Shown in pieces: positions 31,414 to 38,095 of a DNA stretch of 38,095 nucleotides. The translations under genes and the position numbers were made by a program. Source of the DNA: Natronospirales bacterium (lineage in GTDB: Bacteria; Pseudomonadota; Gammaproteobacteria; Natronospirales; REEB76); NCBI GenBank assembly GCA_018971605.1, contig JAGXAL010000006.1, positions 1-38,095 on the forward strand, written 5' to 3'. The notes beneath the pieces are model-generated. The model had not been told where the DNA came from, ran no database searches, and was given only the letters and a program-made list of their open reading frames with translations. Numbering within the stretch: the stretch's first letter is position 1; every line of letters starts with the position of its first letter.

Positions 31414-32536
31414 ATGCATCCAGGCCGGGAAAGTTCTGCAGTCGGCTCATCAGTTCCTTGCGGGTCTTGCACACCAGTGTGGCGTGGCCGAGCTTGCGGC
31501 CGGGGCGCGGCTGCTTGCCGTAGTCATGATAGTGCGCGCCGGGAATTTCGAGCACATCTGCCACAGCCGGCATTTGACCGATAAAATTCACCATGGCGGA
31601 ATGACCGATGGTGGAAGTGTCACCCAGCGGCAGGTCCAGGATCGCGCGGATGTGATTCTCGAACTGGCTGGTAACGACGCCCTCGATGGTCCAGTGGCCG
31701 GAGTTGTGCACCCGCGGCGCGGTTTCGTTGGCGATCAGCTGTCCGTTCTTGACGAAGAACTCGACGGTGAGCACACCAGCGTAGTCGAAGTGCTGCAGAA
31801 TGCGCTTGAGATAAAGTTGCGCGCGGGCTTGCAGTTTGCGGTCAGCATATGGCGCGAGTGACAGGCGCAGGATGCCGTCGCTGTGGCGGTTTTCGGAGAG
31901 CGGATAGAAACGCATATCACCGCGGGGGTTGCGCACGGCGATGAGCGAAACCTCGCGCTCGAACTCGATGAATTGCTCCAGGAGCAACGGCACGCCGCCG
32001 AGCGCGTTGAAGGCGCTGCCGAGTTCCGCCGGGCTGCGGATCAGGCGCTGGCCGCGGCCGTCGTAGCCGAGCTGCCGGGTCTTGAGCACCGCCGGATAGC
32101 CGATCGCCTGAATCGCCTGCTCCAGATCGGGCATGCTGTCCACGGTACGATATTTGGCCGTGGGAATCTTGAGCTTCTGGAACAACTGTTTTTCCGACAG
32201 CCGGTCCTGTCCGGCCGCCAGCGCCGCCACCGGCGGAAAAAAAGTCTTGTGCTTGGGGATATCGCCGAGTGCCGCCACCGGCACGTTCTCGACATCGTAG
32301 GTCAACACGTCCACCTGCGCCGCGAGCTCGGCGATTTTCTGGGCGTCATTCAACTCGCCGAGGATGATGCCGCCGACTTGCGCGCCGGGCGCATCGGCAC
32401 GCTTGTCCAGGAATACGAATCGCAATCCCAGCGGATATCCGGCAAGCGCCAGCATCCGGCCCAGCTGTCCGGCGCCGATGATGCCGATGGTTTTCTGTTT
32501 GGGCGCGGGGCTTGCGCTGGCGGGATTTGGAGTCAT
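31412..32536 (-). CDS. purK: 5-(carboxyamino)imidazole ribonucleotide synthase
   Basis: A 374-residue ATP-grasp enzyme that converts AIR, ATP and bicarbonate to N5-CAIR in purine synthesis. The N-terminal nucleotide-fold motif IGIIGAGQLGRMLA, the ATP-binding GYDGRGQ, EFEREVSLIAVRN, and NETAPRVHNSGHWTIE are all typical. The CAT at 32534-32536 gives MTPNPAS, about 15 residues before the conserved core; the track's longer start at 32716 runs into purE. It follows purE by 70 nt on the same strand. Confidence 0.96.
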   Translation of the reverse strand: MTPNPASASPAPKQKTIGIIGAGQLGRMLALAGYPLGLRFVFLDKRADAPGAQVGGIILGELNDAQKIAELAAQVDVLTYDVENVPVAALGDIPKHKTFFPPVAALAAGQDRLSEKQLFQKLKIPTAKYRTVDSMPDLEQAIQAIGYPAVLKTRQLGYDGRGQRLIRSPAELGSAFNALGGVPLLLEQFIEFEREVSLIAVRNPRGDMRFYPLSENRHSDGILRLSLAPYADRKLQARAQLYLKRILQHFDYAGVLTVEFFVKNGQLIANETAPRVHNSGHWTIEGVVTSQFENHIRAILDLPLGDTSTIGHSAMVNFIGQMPAVADVLEIPGAHYHDYGKQPRPGRKLGHATLVCKTRKELMSRLQNFPGLDA

Positions 32537-32606
32537 GGCCGCTCGCCACCGGAAAATGGAAGTGCCTGCCTCTTGAAGAGCATGTGCATGCAGCGCGCGT
32601 GTCTGA

Positions 32607-33101
32607 TTATCTGGAAGGGTCCGGATGCCTGAGCACGGTCCGGGTTTGCTTGCGGCGGAACGCGTCCAGCCGCTTGCGGATGGCGGGATATTTGTTGCCG
32701 AGGATCGCGGCCGCAAGCAGTGCCGCGTTCACCGCGCCGGCTTCGCCGATCGCGAGCGTGCCGACCGGCACGCCGGCCGGCATCTGCAGGATCGAAAGCA
32801 GTGAATCCACGCCCTTGAGTGCCCGGGATTTCACCGGCACGCCGAGCACCGGCAACGAAGTCTTGGCAGCGGTCATGCCCGGCAGATGCGCGGCGCCGCC
32901 GGCGCCGGCGATGATTACTTCGAGTCCGCGCGCTGCGGCGGCTTCGGCGTACCGATACAGGAGATCTGGCGTGCGGTGCGCCGACACCACCCGCTTCTCG
33001 TAGGGGATGCGCAGTTGCCCGAGGATTTTGGCGGCATGTTCCAGGGTCTTCCAGTCGGAGCGGGAACCCATGATAACGCCGACGAGTGGCTGCATCGGCA
33101 T
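32607..33101 (-). CDS. purE: N5-carboxyaminoimidazole ribonucleotide mutase
   Basis: A 164-residue class I PurE that converts N5-CAIR to CAIR. The substrate loop GSRSDW, SAHRTPD and the [12 protein letters not shown] segment are intact. Two in-frame ATGs are close together (33101 and 33095). A TAAAAT hexamer directly precedes the first, which would put a transcription start near the second, so a leaderless start at 33095 is possible. Alternatively it is transcribed from yjgA, 38 nt upstream. Confidence 0.96.
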   Translation of the reverse strand: MPMQPLVGVIMGSRSDWKTLEHAAKILGQLRIPYEKRVVSAHRTPDLLYRYAEAAAARGLEVIIAGAGGAAHLPGMTAAKTSLPVLGVPVKSRALKGVDSLLSILQMPAGVPVGTLAIGEAGAVNAALLAAAILGNKYPAIRKRLDAFRRKQTRTVLRHPDPSR

Positions 33102-33107
33102 ATTTTA
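33102..33107 (-). promoter_or_regulatory. Possible -10 element of purE
   Basis: TAAAAT read on the minus strand, within the 13-mer TGCGGGTAAAATA that also occurs before pmbA. It touches the first purE ATG and follows an odd palindrome, CCCGCAGCGGG (33108-33118). No matching -35 is obvious. Confidence 0.25.
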
Positions 33108-33139
33108 CCCGCAGCGGGCTGACGGATAAACCATGCGTT

Positions 33140-33634
33140 TCAATTTAGTCCTTGAATATAACGGAACAACTCGCGTGCATGCCGTGGTGGCTGGTTCTGA
33201 CCGGCCTCGTGCGCCGCTGCGCGCAGCAAGTTCTGCAAGTGCTGCCGGTCGGCCTGCGGAAATCTTGCGAGGAACTCCGTAACCGCGTGAGCGCCGTCCG
33301 CCAGCAGGCGCTCGCGCCAGCGCTCGGCTTCCTGGAAACGCGCCCGCGACACGCGGTCGGCACCGCGCAATTCTTCCAGCTTGGCGCGGAGGGGTTCGGG
33401 GTCGAGATCGCGCATCAGCCGGCCTATGAACTGACGCTGGCGGCGCAGCGCACCGTGGCTGTTGATCTGGCGCGCAAGTTCCAGCGCCTCGCGCAAGCGT
33501 TCCGGTAACGACAGTGCCGCGAGCTGTCCCGGCGGCAGCGCCACCAGATCTTCGCCGAGCTGCTGCAAGGCTTCGGCATCGCGCTTCGATTGTGAGCGGC
33601 TCGGTGTCTCTGGAATATCGTGGTCGCGCTGCAT
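33140..33634 (-). CDS. yjgA: Ribosome-associated protein YjgA/DarP (DUF615)
   Basis: A 164-residue helical protein of the DUF615 family, bound to late 50S precursors and promoting peptidyl-transferase-centre maturation. Recognised by PSRSQSKRDAEALQQLGEDLVAL near the N-terminus and RQFIGRLMRDLD in the middle. It is divergent from pmbA, the arrangement seen in E. coli. Only 34 nt separate the two start codons. It is followed on the same strand by purE and purK, probably as one transcript. Confidence 0.94.
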   Translation of the reverse strand: MQRDHDIPETPSRSQSKRDAEALQQLGEDLVALPPGQLAALSLPERLREALELARQINSHGALRRQRQFIGRLMRDLDPEPLRAKLEELRGADRVSRARFQEAERWRERLLADGAHAVTEFLARFPQADRQHLQNLLRAAAHEAGQNQPPRHARELFRYIQGLN

Positions 33635-33639
33635 GCGGG

Positions 33640-33645
33640 TAAAAT
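33640..33645 (+). promoter_or_regulatory. Possible -10 element of pmbA
   Basis: TAAAAT (5 of 6) lies 23 nt before the pmbA ATG at 33669, in the sequence TGCGGGTAAAATA. This position would give a leader of about 17 nt and argues against the upstream in-frame ATG at 33633. The -35 would have to lie within yjgA and is not obvious. Confidence 0.3.
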
Positions 33646-33668
33646 ACGCCTTCCTGAAAACCTACAGA

Positions 33669-35027
33669 ATGATGATGCCCACCCGTCCCGTTCATGATAC
33701 ACCGGCGGCCGCGCAAGCCGCGCTCGAAAACCTGGTGCGCGAGGTGTTGCAACAGGCGCGCAAGCTCGGTGCCAGCCAGGCGGAAGCCTCTGTGAGCGTG
33801 GAATCCGGATTGACGCTCACGGTGCGCCTCGGTGAAGTCGAGACGCTCGAATACCAGCAGGATCGCGGCCTCGGCATCACGGTTTACTTCGGCAAGCGCA
33901 AGGGCTCGGCGAGCAGCGCGGATCTGTCGCCGGCGGCGGTCAGCGAAACCGTGCGGGCCGCGGTGAGCATCGCGCGCCATACCGCCGAGGATGAGTGCGC
34001 CGGTCTCGCCGATGCCGAACTCATGGCGCGCGATCTCCCGGACCTGGACCTGGATTATCCCTGGGAGCTTGCGCCGGATGCCGCCATCGAAATCGCGCGT
34101 GCCTGTGAGGACGCCGCGCGTGCTCACGATAAACGCATTGAAAATTCCGAAGGCGCCACAGTCACCACGCATCGCGGCCGGCGGGTGTACGCCAACAGCC
34201 ACGGATTTGTCGGCGGCTATGCCAGCACCGCCCACAGCCTCACTTGCTCGGTCATCGGCAAGCTGGGCGACAGCATGCAGCGGGATTACTGGTACAGCAC
34301 CGCGCGCGATGCCGCGGAGCTGGAATCGCCCGAAGCCGTCGGCCGCAAGGCTGCGGAACGCACCGTGGCGCGGCTCGGTGCGCGCAAGCTCGGCACGCGT
34401 CAGGCGCCGGTGTTGTTCACGCCGGAAGTGGCGCGCGGAATCCTGGGTCATTTTCTTGGTGCCATGCGCGGCGGCGCGCAGTACCGCGAGTCTTCGTTTC
34501 TGTTGCACGCGGCCGGCGAAAAGATTTTCCCGGACTTCCTGCAGCTCTCCGAGCGGCCGCAGCTCAGGAAAGCCATGGCCAGTGCTGCCTTTGACAACGA
34601 AGGCGTGGCCACCTGCGATGCCGAAATCGTGGACCGGGGTGTGGCCACCATGTATCTGCTCGACAGTTACGCGGCGCGCAAGCTGAAACTCAAGAGCAAT
34701 GGCCACGCGGGCGGCGTGCGCAACCTGATCGTCAAGCCGGGCGAGCTGGATTACGCCGGACTGCTCAAACACATGGGCAGCGGCTTGGTGGTGACCGAGC
34801 TCATGGGCCAGGGCGTGAACGGCGTCACCGGCGACTATTCGCGCGGCGCCGCGGGCTTCTGGGTGGAGCGCGGCGAGGTCGCCTATCCGGTCGAGGAAAT
34901 CACCATTGCCGGCAATCTCAGGGACATGTATCGCAATGTCATTGCCATCGGAAATGACGTGGACTTGCGCGGCAGCCTCCGCACCGGCTCGATCCTCATT
35001 GCCGAAATGACGGTTGCGGGGGAATGA
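33669..35027 (+). CDS. pmbA: Metalloprotease subunit PmbA/TldE
   Basis: A 452-residue TldE/PmbA protein, the partner of TldD. It has LGITVYFGKRKGSASSADLSP and the C-terminal GVNGVTGDYSRGAAGFWVE segment typical of PmbA. As expected for TldE it lacks HExxxH, so catalysis depends on TldD. Three consecutive ATG codons (33669-33677) make the exact start uncertain by two residues. The track's start at 33462 is inside the opposite-strand yjgA. Length agrees with E. coli PmbA (450). Confidence 0.96.
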   Translation: MMMPTRPVHDTPAAAQAALENLVREVLQQARKLGASQAEASVSVESGLTLTVRLGEVETLEYQQDRGLGITVYFGKRKGSASSADLSPAAVSETVRAAVSIARHTAEDECAGLADAELMARDLPDLDLDYPWELAPDAAIEIARACEDAARAHDKRIENSEGATVTTHRGRRVYANSHGFVGGYASTAHSLTCSVIGKLGDSMQRDYWYSTARDAAELESPEAVGRKAAERTVARLGARKLGTRQAPVLFTPEVARGILGHFLGAMRGGAQYRESSFLLHAAGEKIFPDFLQLSERPQLRKAMASAAFDNEGVATCDAEIVDRGVATMYLLDSYAARKLKLKSNGHAGGVRNLIVKPGELDYAGLLKHMGSGLVVTELMGQGVNGVTGDYSRGAAGFWVERGEVAYPVEEITIAGNLRDMYRNVIAIGNDVDLRGSLRTGSILIAEMTVAGE

Positions 35028-35065
35028 GGCTTGCCACAAACTTGCCGCAAGCAAAGTTCCCCAAT

Positions 35066-35095
35066 TTGACGCGCAATTGTTCTAGGATGCGTAAT
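35066..35095 (+). promoter_or_regulatory. Weak promoter candidate for the secreted isoaspartyl peptidase
   Basis: TTGACG (5 of 6) and CGTAAT (4 of 6) with an 18-nt spacer, 27 nt before the ATG at 35122. The gap between pmbA and this gene is 94 nt and locally less GC-rich, which fits a promoter. Confidence 0.25.
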
Positions 35096-35121
35096 TCCCG
35101 GATGCCGTAAGGAGAGCAGCC

Positions 35122-36168
35122 ATGCATAAGTGGGTTTACTGGCTGGCCTGGTCGATCGTCCCGATTGTGCCGGCAACCGGCTGGGCAGCCGGCACTCCTG
35201 CCGCTGCCAGCCGCCAACCCATCGCCATCGTGATCCACGGTGGCGCCGGCACCCTCAGTCCCAAGGACATGACGCCGGGGCTCGAGATGGAATACCGCTT
35301 CGTGCTGCGCAAGTCGCTGGACGCCGGTTACGGCATCCTCAAGAAGGGCGGCACGAGCCTCAATGCGGTGCAGGCGGCCATCGAGGTGATGGAGGATTCG
35401 CCGCTGTTCAACGCCGGCCGGGGCTCGGTATTCACCCACGACGGCAAGAACGAAATGGACGCCGCCATCATGGACGGCAGCAACCTCGAGGCCGGGGCGG
35501 TGGCGGACGTGCAGCACATCAAGAATCCCATCGCGCTCGCGCGCCTGGTGATGGAGAAAACATCGCACGTACTGCTAGTCGGGGACGGCGCAGAAAAATT
35601 CGCACTGAGCCAGGGTATGCCGTTGATGCCCGCGAGTTATTTCTACACCAAGCAGCGCTGGGAGGAGTTGCAGCGTGCGCTCAAAAAAGAGGGTAACCAG
35701 GCCGCGGCGGTTCGCGAGCAGTACCCTGGCACGCAAGCCCATGGCTTCGGCACCGTCGGTGCAGTCGCGCTGGATCGCTACGGCAACATCGCGGCCGGTA
35801 CTTCCACCGGTGGCCTCACCAACAAACTGGATGGGCGCGTGGGCGATTCGCCCATCGTCGGCGACGGCACTTACGCGAACAATCTGACCTGCGGCGAGTC
35901 CGGCACCGGTATCGGCGAGTATTTCATGCGCCTGAATCTCGCCAAGGACGTGTCCGATCTGATGGAGTACAAGGGCTGGCCGCTCAAGAAGGCCGTGGAT
36001 TACGAAATCTACGACAAGCTGGTGAAATTCGGCGGCAAGAACAGCGGTGGTCTGATAGCGCTGGATCGCAAGGGCGACATCGTGACCGCCTTCAACACCA
36101 GCGGCATGTACCGCGGTTGGGTGGACACGCGCGGGCATGTGTTCGTGAAGATTTTCAAGGGCGAGTGA
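35122..36168 (+). CDS. Secreted isoaspartyl peptidase/L-asparaginase (Ntn-hydrolase, type III)
   Basis: A 348-residue threonine N-terminal nucleophile hydrolase with an N-terminal signal peptide (cleavage probably after WAA, about residue 23), so periplasmic or secreted. The precursor autocleaves before T211 in GFG|TVGAVALD to make alpha and beta chains. IVIHGGAGTL, DSPLFNAGRGSVF and NEMDAAIMDG mark the alpha chain, and TSTGGLTNKLDGRVGDSPIVG marks the beta chain. Family members release aspartate from beta-aspartyl peptides and hydrolyse asparagine. A strong AAGGAG Shine-Dalgarno precedes the ATG. A shorter paralog follows 244 nt downstream. Confidence 0.93.
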   Translation: MHKWVYWLAWSIVPIVPATGWAAGTPAAASRQPIAIVIHGGAGTLSPKDMTPGLEMEYRFVLRKSLDAGYGILKKGGTSLNAVQAAIEVMEDSPLFNAGRGSVFTHDGKNEMDAAIMDGSNLEAGAVADVQHIKNPIALARLVMEKTSHVLLVGDGAEKFALSQGMPLMPASYFYTKQRWEELQRALKKEGNQAAAVREQYPGTQAHGFGTVGAVALDRYGNIAAGTSTGGLTNKLDGRVGDSPIVGDGTYANNLTCGESGTGIGEYFMRLNLAKDVSDLMEYKGWPLKKAVDYEIYDKLVKFGGKNSGGLIALDRKGDIVTAFNTSGMYRGWVDTRGHVFVKIFKGE

Positions 36169-36198
36169 AGCTCGTTATTTTCAAGGCATCTCAAAACC

Positions 36199-36232
36199 CC
36201 CTCTCCCTCCGGGACAGGAGCAGGGGAGAGGG
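36199..36232. repeat. Palindromic intergenic repeat, first CCCTCTCCC hairpin
   Basis: CCCTCTCCC (36199-36207) and GGGAGAGGG (36224-36232) form a 9-bp stem around a 16-nt loop that contains a smaller CTCC/GGAG hairpin. No T tract follows, so it is a poor intrinsic terminator. The same core recurs at 36371-36389, and CCCTCTCCC palindromes are a common type of intergenic repeat in proteobacteria. Confidence 0.6.
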
Positions 36233-36288
36233 CACGGCGAAACTGTTAACGTTGTGACGTAATTTCACCCTCACCCGGTGCTTCGCGC

Positions 36289-36346
36289 CTTTCAGGCTCC
36301 ACATTCCTGTTACGCCTGAAAGTCCAGGGTTGCCATCCATGGGCAA
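36289..36346. repeat. Two further inverted repeats in the same spacer
   Basis: CTTTCAGGC (36289-36297) pairs perfectly with GCCTGAAAG (36314-36322) across 16 nt. TTGCC (36330-36334) pairs with GGCAA (36342-36346) across 7 nt. They lie between the two CCCTCTCCC hairpins and may belong to one composite repeat element. Confidence 0.5.
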
Positions 36347-36370
36347 CTCGTTCGCCGCATTGCGGCTCAC

Positions 36371-36389
36371 CCTCTCCCGAAGGGAGAGG
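36371..36389. repeat. Palindromic intergenic repeat, second CCTCTCCC hairpin
   Basis: CCTCTCCC-GAA-GGGAGAGG is an 8-bp perfect stem with a 3-nt loop, 24 nt before the start of the second isoaspartyl peptidase. The stem core matches the repeat at 36199-36232. It could shape leader RNA structure, but no function is shown. Confidence 0.6.
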
Positions 36390-36412
36390 ATTCGTTACTT
36401 GCCGAGGTTAAC

Positions 36413-37261
36413 ATGGGTTTCTCGATCATCGTTCACGGCGGTGCCGGCAAGATCGAAGCGGCGAGTGCGCCATCGCGCATCGCCGGTTGCCGCGCGGCGG
36501 CCGAAACCGGCTATGCGGTTCTGGAACGGAACGGCAGTGCGCTGGATGCGGTGCAAGCGGCGGTGGTCGCGTTGGAAAACAATCCGTTGTTCAATGCCGG
36601 CACCGGCTCGACGCTCAACCGCGAAGGCAAAGTCGAAAACGACGCCGCCATCATGGACGGCGCCACGCTCCGGGCCGGCGCGGTGGCCGCCGTCAGCGGC
36701 GTGCGCAATCCGGTTAAGCTGGCACGCAAGATCATGGAAGCCGGCCCGCACATCCTGCTCGCAGGCGAGGGCGCCCATGGATTCGCGCGTGAGCACGACG
36801 TCGAGCTCTGTGATCCCGCTGAACTGGTCGTGGCGGCGCAGCGCGCGCATTGGGAAAAAGAACACGGCACGGTAGGCGCAGCAGCCCTGGACGCACACGG
36901 GCACCTGGCCGCGGCGACTTCCACTGGCGGGGTATTCGATAAACTCCCCGGGCGCGTGGGCGACACACCGTTGCTTGGCTGCGGCACTTATGCGAACGAA
37001 TACGCCGCTGTGTCCTGCACGGGTCTGGGCGAGGACATCATGCGTGTCACACTGGCGCGGCATGCGGCCTACCTTGTAGAGCAGGGCGCCGAGGCTTCGA
37101 GTGCTGCACGAGAGGCGATTGCGTATTGCTCAGGTAAAACCCGAGGCGAAGCCGGTCTTATTCTGGTGGACCGCGACGGGGGCCTCGGATTCGCGCGTAA
37201 TTCCGTCAACATGCCGGTCTGCGCCATGGCCGATGACGCCCGCGTTGTCCTGGAAATCTGA
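36413..37261 (+). CDS. Cytoplasmic isoaspartyl peptidase/L-asparaginase (Ntn-hydrolase, type III)
   Basis: A 282-residue paralog of the preceding gene without a signal peptide, so cytoplasmic. IIVHGGAGKIE, NNPLFNAGTGSTL and NDAAIMDGA mark the alpha chain; the nucleophile is T153 in HG|TVGAAALD. The linker before the cleavage site is much shorter than in the secreted paralog. Near the C-terminus RNSVNMP replaces the usual N-T-x-x-M, a small change in a conserved region. GAGG lies upstream of the ATG. It likely completes breakdown of imported isoaspartyl dipeptides; this is inference from family role and location. Confidence 0.93.
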   Translation: MGFSIIVHGGAGKIEAASAPSRIAGCRAAAETGYAVLERNGSALDAVQAAVVALENNPLFNAGTGSTLNREGKVENDAAIMDGATLRAGAVAAVSGVRNPVKLARKIMEAGPHILLAGEGAHGFAREHDVELCDPAELVVAAQRAHWEKEHGTVGAAALDAHGHLAAATSTGGVFDKLPGRVGDTPLLGCGTYANEYAAVSCTGLGEDIMRVTLARHAAYLVEQGAEASSAAREAIAYCSGKTRGEAGLILVDRDGGLGFARNSVNMPVCAMADDARVVLEI

Positions 37262-37336
37262 CGAACGACGCTGTCAACATAAAACCATTCCAGCGCTTTT
37301 CCTGGATTTTGCTGCAAGCGGTGCCCGGTATTCGGT

Positions 37337-37342
37337 TACACT
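37337..37342 (+). promoter_or_regulatory. Possible -10 element of the NERD-domain gene
   Basis: TACACT preceded by GGT lies 30 nt before the ATG at 37373, in the 111-nt gap after the second isoaspartyl peptidase. It matches the consensus at 4 of 6 positions and has no good -35, so it is tentative. Confidence 0.22.
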
Positions 37343-37372
37343 TTTCACTCGTCAACCAATCACCATCCACTT

Positions 37373-38095
37373 ATGCAACTCCTGCAGCTGTTGAATGCGA
37401 TCACCGGCGGCGTGTTGGCCGGCCTGCTGTGCTGGCTGTTGCTGAGCACGCTGACATGGATCGCGCCGCTGTTGCGCATGCGGCGCGTGTTCAGCGACTT
37501 GGTGCTGAACGCGGCCGGCGAGATGTCACGCAAGAACCTGCGGCGTGCCGGGCGCGGCATGCTACTGCTCGGCGCCGCTGCGTGCGCGGCCGTGGGTGGC
37601 TGCGTCGCGCTGCTGCTGCTCTCCGCACCGCGCTTTGCCGGCGTGCTGATGTGGGTCATTTTCCTCATTGCCTGCGCGCTGATCGTCGTGTGGGCGGTGT
37701 TCGTGGTGCGCGGCGTCGCGCGCTGGAGCGCCTGCCGCTTTGCGGCGCGTGCCGACGCGGCCCTGGGCGCGGCTCTCAGTCGGCTCGCCCTGCAGGGGCA
37801 TCGTGCATTCAATGATGTGATGCTCAGCCAAGAAAGCTTCGAACACGTGGTGGTCGGACCGCGCGGCCTGTTCGTGATCCGCACGGTGGCGCGCAGACCG
37901 CCGCGACGCCTGAATAGCGCGCGCCTGAACAGCGGCGTCCTGGAATTCCAGGACGGCAGGCGGCTGACCGAACCGGTCGCCGAAGTCCAGCAGGCGGCGC
38001 GCCTGCTGTCGGAGCTCGCCAGCCGTCAGCTGGGCCATCCGCTGCGGGCGCAGCCGGTGCTGGCGGTGCCCGGCTGGGAAGTGGCTGCGGATCAG
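37373..38095 (+). CDS. Membrane-anchored NERD-domain protein, 3' end beyond the window
   Basis: An open frame of 241 codons from ATG 37373 runs to the window edge without a stop, so the ORF track omits it (it lists only a shadow here). Three hydrophobic segments (about residues 10-33, 62-84 and 89-113) are followed by a NERD-like (nuclease-related) domain from about residue 128: HRAFNDVMLSQESFEHVVVGPRGLFVI, then GVLEFQDGR, EPVAEVQQAARLL and QPVLAVPG. NERD proteins are thought to act on DNA. Here the usual I-E-T-K-like catalytic strand reads VIRTVAR, so the nuclease centre may be altered. The C-terminal part is not visible. Confidence 0.8.
   Translation, partial: MQLLQLLNAITGGVLAGLLCWLLLSTLTWIAPLLRMRRVFSDLVLNAAGEMSRKNLRRAGRGMLLLGAAACAAVGGCVALLLLSAPRFAGVLMWVIFLIACALIVVWAVFVVRGVARWSACRFAARADAALGAALSRLALQGHRAFNDVMLSQESFEHVVVGPRGLFVIRTVARRPPRRLNSARLNSGVLEFQDGRRLTEPVAEVQQAARLLSELASRQLGHPLRAQPVLAVPGWEVAADQ

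Noticed and set aside
33105-35054. 649-codon minus-strand ORF opposite pmbA
   Set aside because: It covers the well-supported pmbA gene and part of yjgA in another frame, with low-complexity His/Arg/Ala composition. Long antisense ORFs are expected in GC-rich DNA.

Overview
The window is GC-rich, densely coded chromosomal DNA from a Gram-negative bacterium, most likely a gammaproteobacterium. Three conserved gene blocks support this: miaB-ybeZ-ybeY-ybeX(corC)-lnt, leuS-lptE-holA-nadD-rsfS-rlmH, and maf-rng-yhdP-nit-tldD with yjgA|pmbA. Outer-membrane assembly genes (lnt, lptE, yhdP) confirm a diderm. A xanthomonalisin-like S53 peptidase and the rlmH|maf-rng proximity would fit relatives of Xanthomonadales/Nevskiales, but the exact lineage is inference. 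I see no rRNA, tRNA, CRISPR, prophage or insertion sequence.

Layout. (1) 1-4044: end of a surface-polysaccharide locus, with the C-terminus of an asparagine synthetase-like amidotransferase, two GT4 glycosyltransferases, then an initiating polyprenyl-phosphate sugar transferase. (2) 4053-17454: a nearly gapless forward run joining tRNA modification (MiaB), ribosome maturation (YbeZ, YbeY, RsfS, RlmH), lipoprotein and LPS maturation (CorC, Lnt, an O-antigen-ligase-like protein, LptE), LeuRS, DNA polymerase III delta and NadD. An AbrB/PIN toxin-antitoxin pair with its own promoter and palindromic operator sits between ybeY and corC. The O-antigen-ligase-like gene sits between lnt and leuS. (3) 17516-20266: one reverse-strand gene for a large lipoprotein with an N,N-dimethylformamidase-large-subunit-like domain and three C-terminal discoidin-like modules. 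(4) 20562-29151: maf, rng, yhdP, a small secreted protein of unknown function, a Nit-type amidase and tldD. (5) 29389-31356: a secreted S53 (sedolisin) peptidase ending at a strong terminator, converging on the reverse-strand set yjgA-purE-purK (33634-31412). (6) 33669-38095: pmbA, two paralogous isoaspartyl peptidases/asparaginases (one secreted, one cytoplasmic) separated by a hairpin-rich spacer, and the start of a membrane-anchored NERD-domain gene that is cut by the window edge and absent from the ORF track.

How the genes may work together. The polysaccharide genes, Lnt, LptE, YhdP and the ligase all serve the outer membrane. The S53 peptidase, secreted isoaspartyl peptidase, cytoplasmic paralog and TldD/PmbA together suggest protein and peptide degradation with nitrogen recovery. 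The most interesting features are accessory genes lodged inside conserved operons: the TA pair, the ligase with a large extra periplasmic domain, the discoidin lipoprotein, and the S53/purEK insertion between tldD and yjgA/pmbA.
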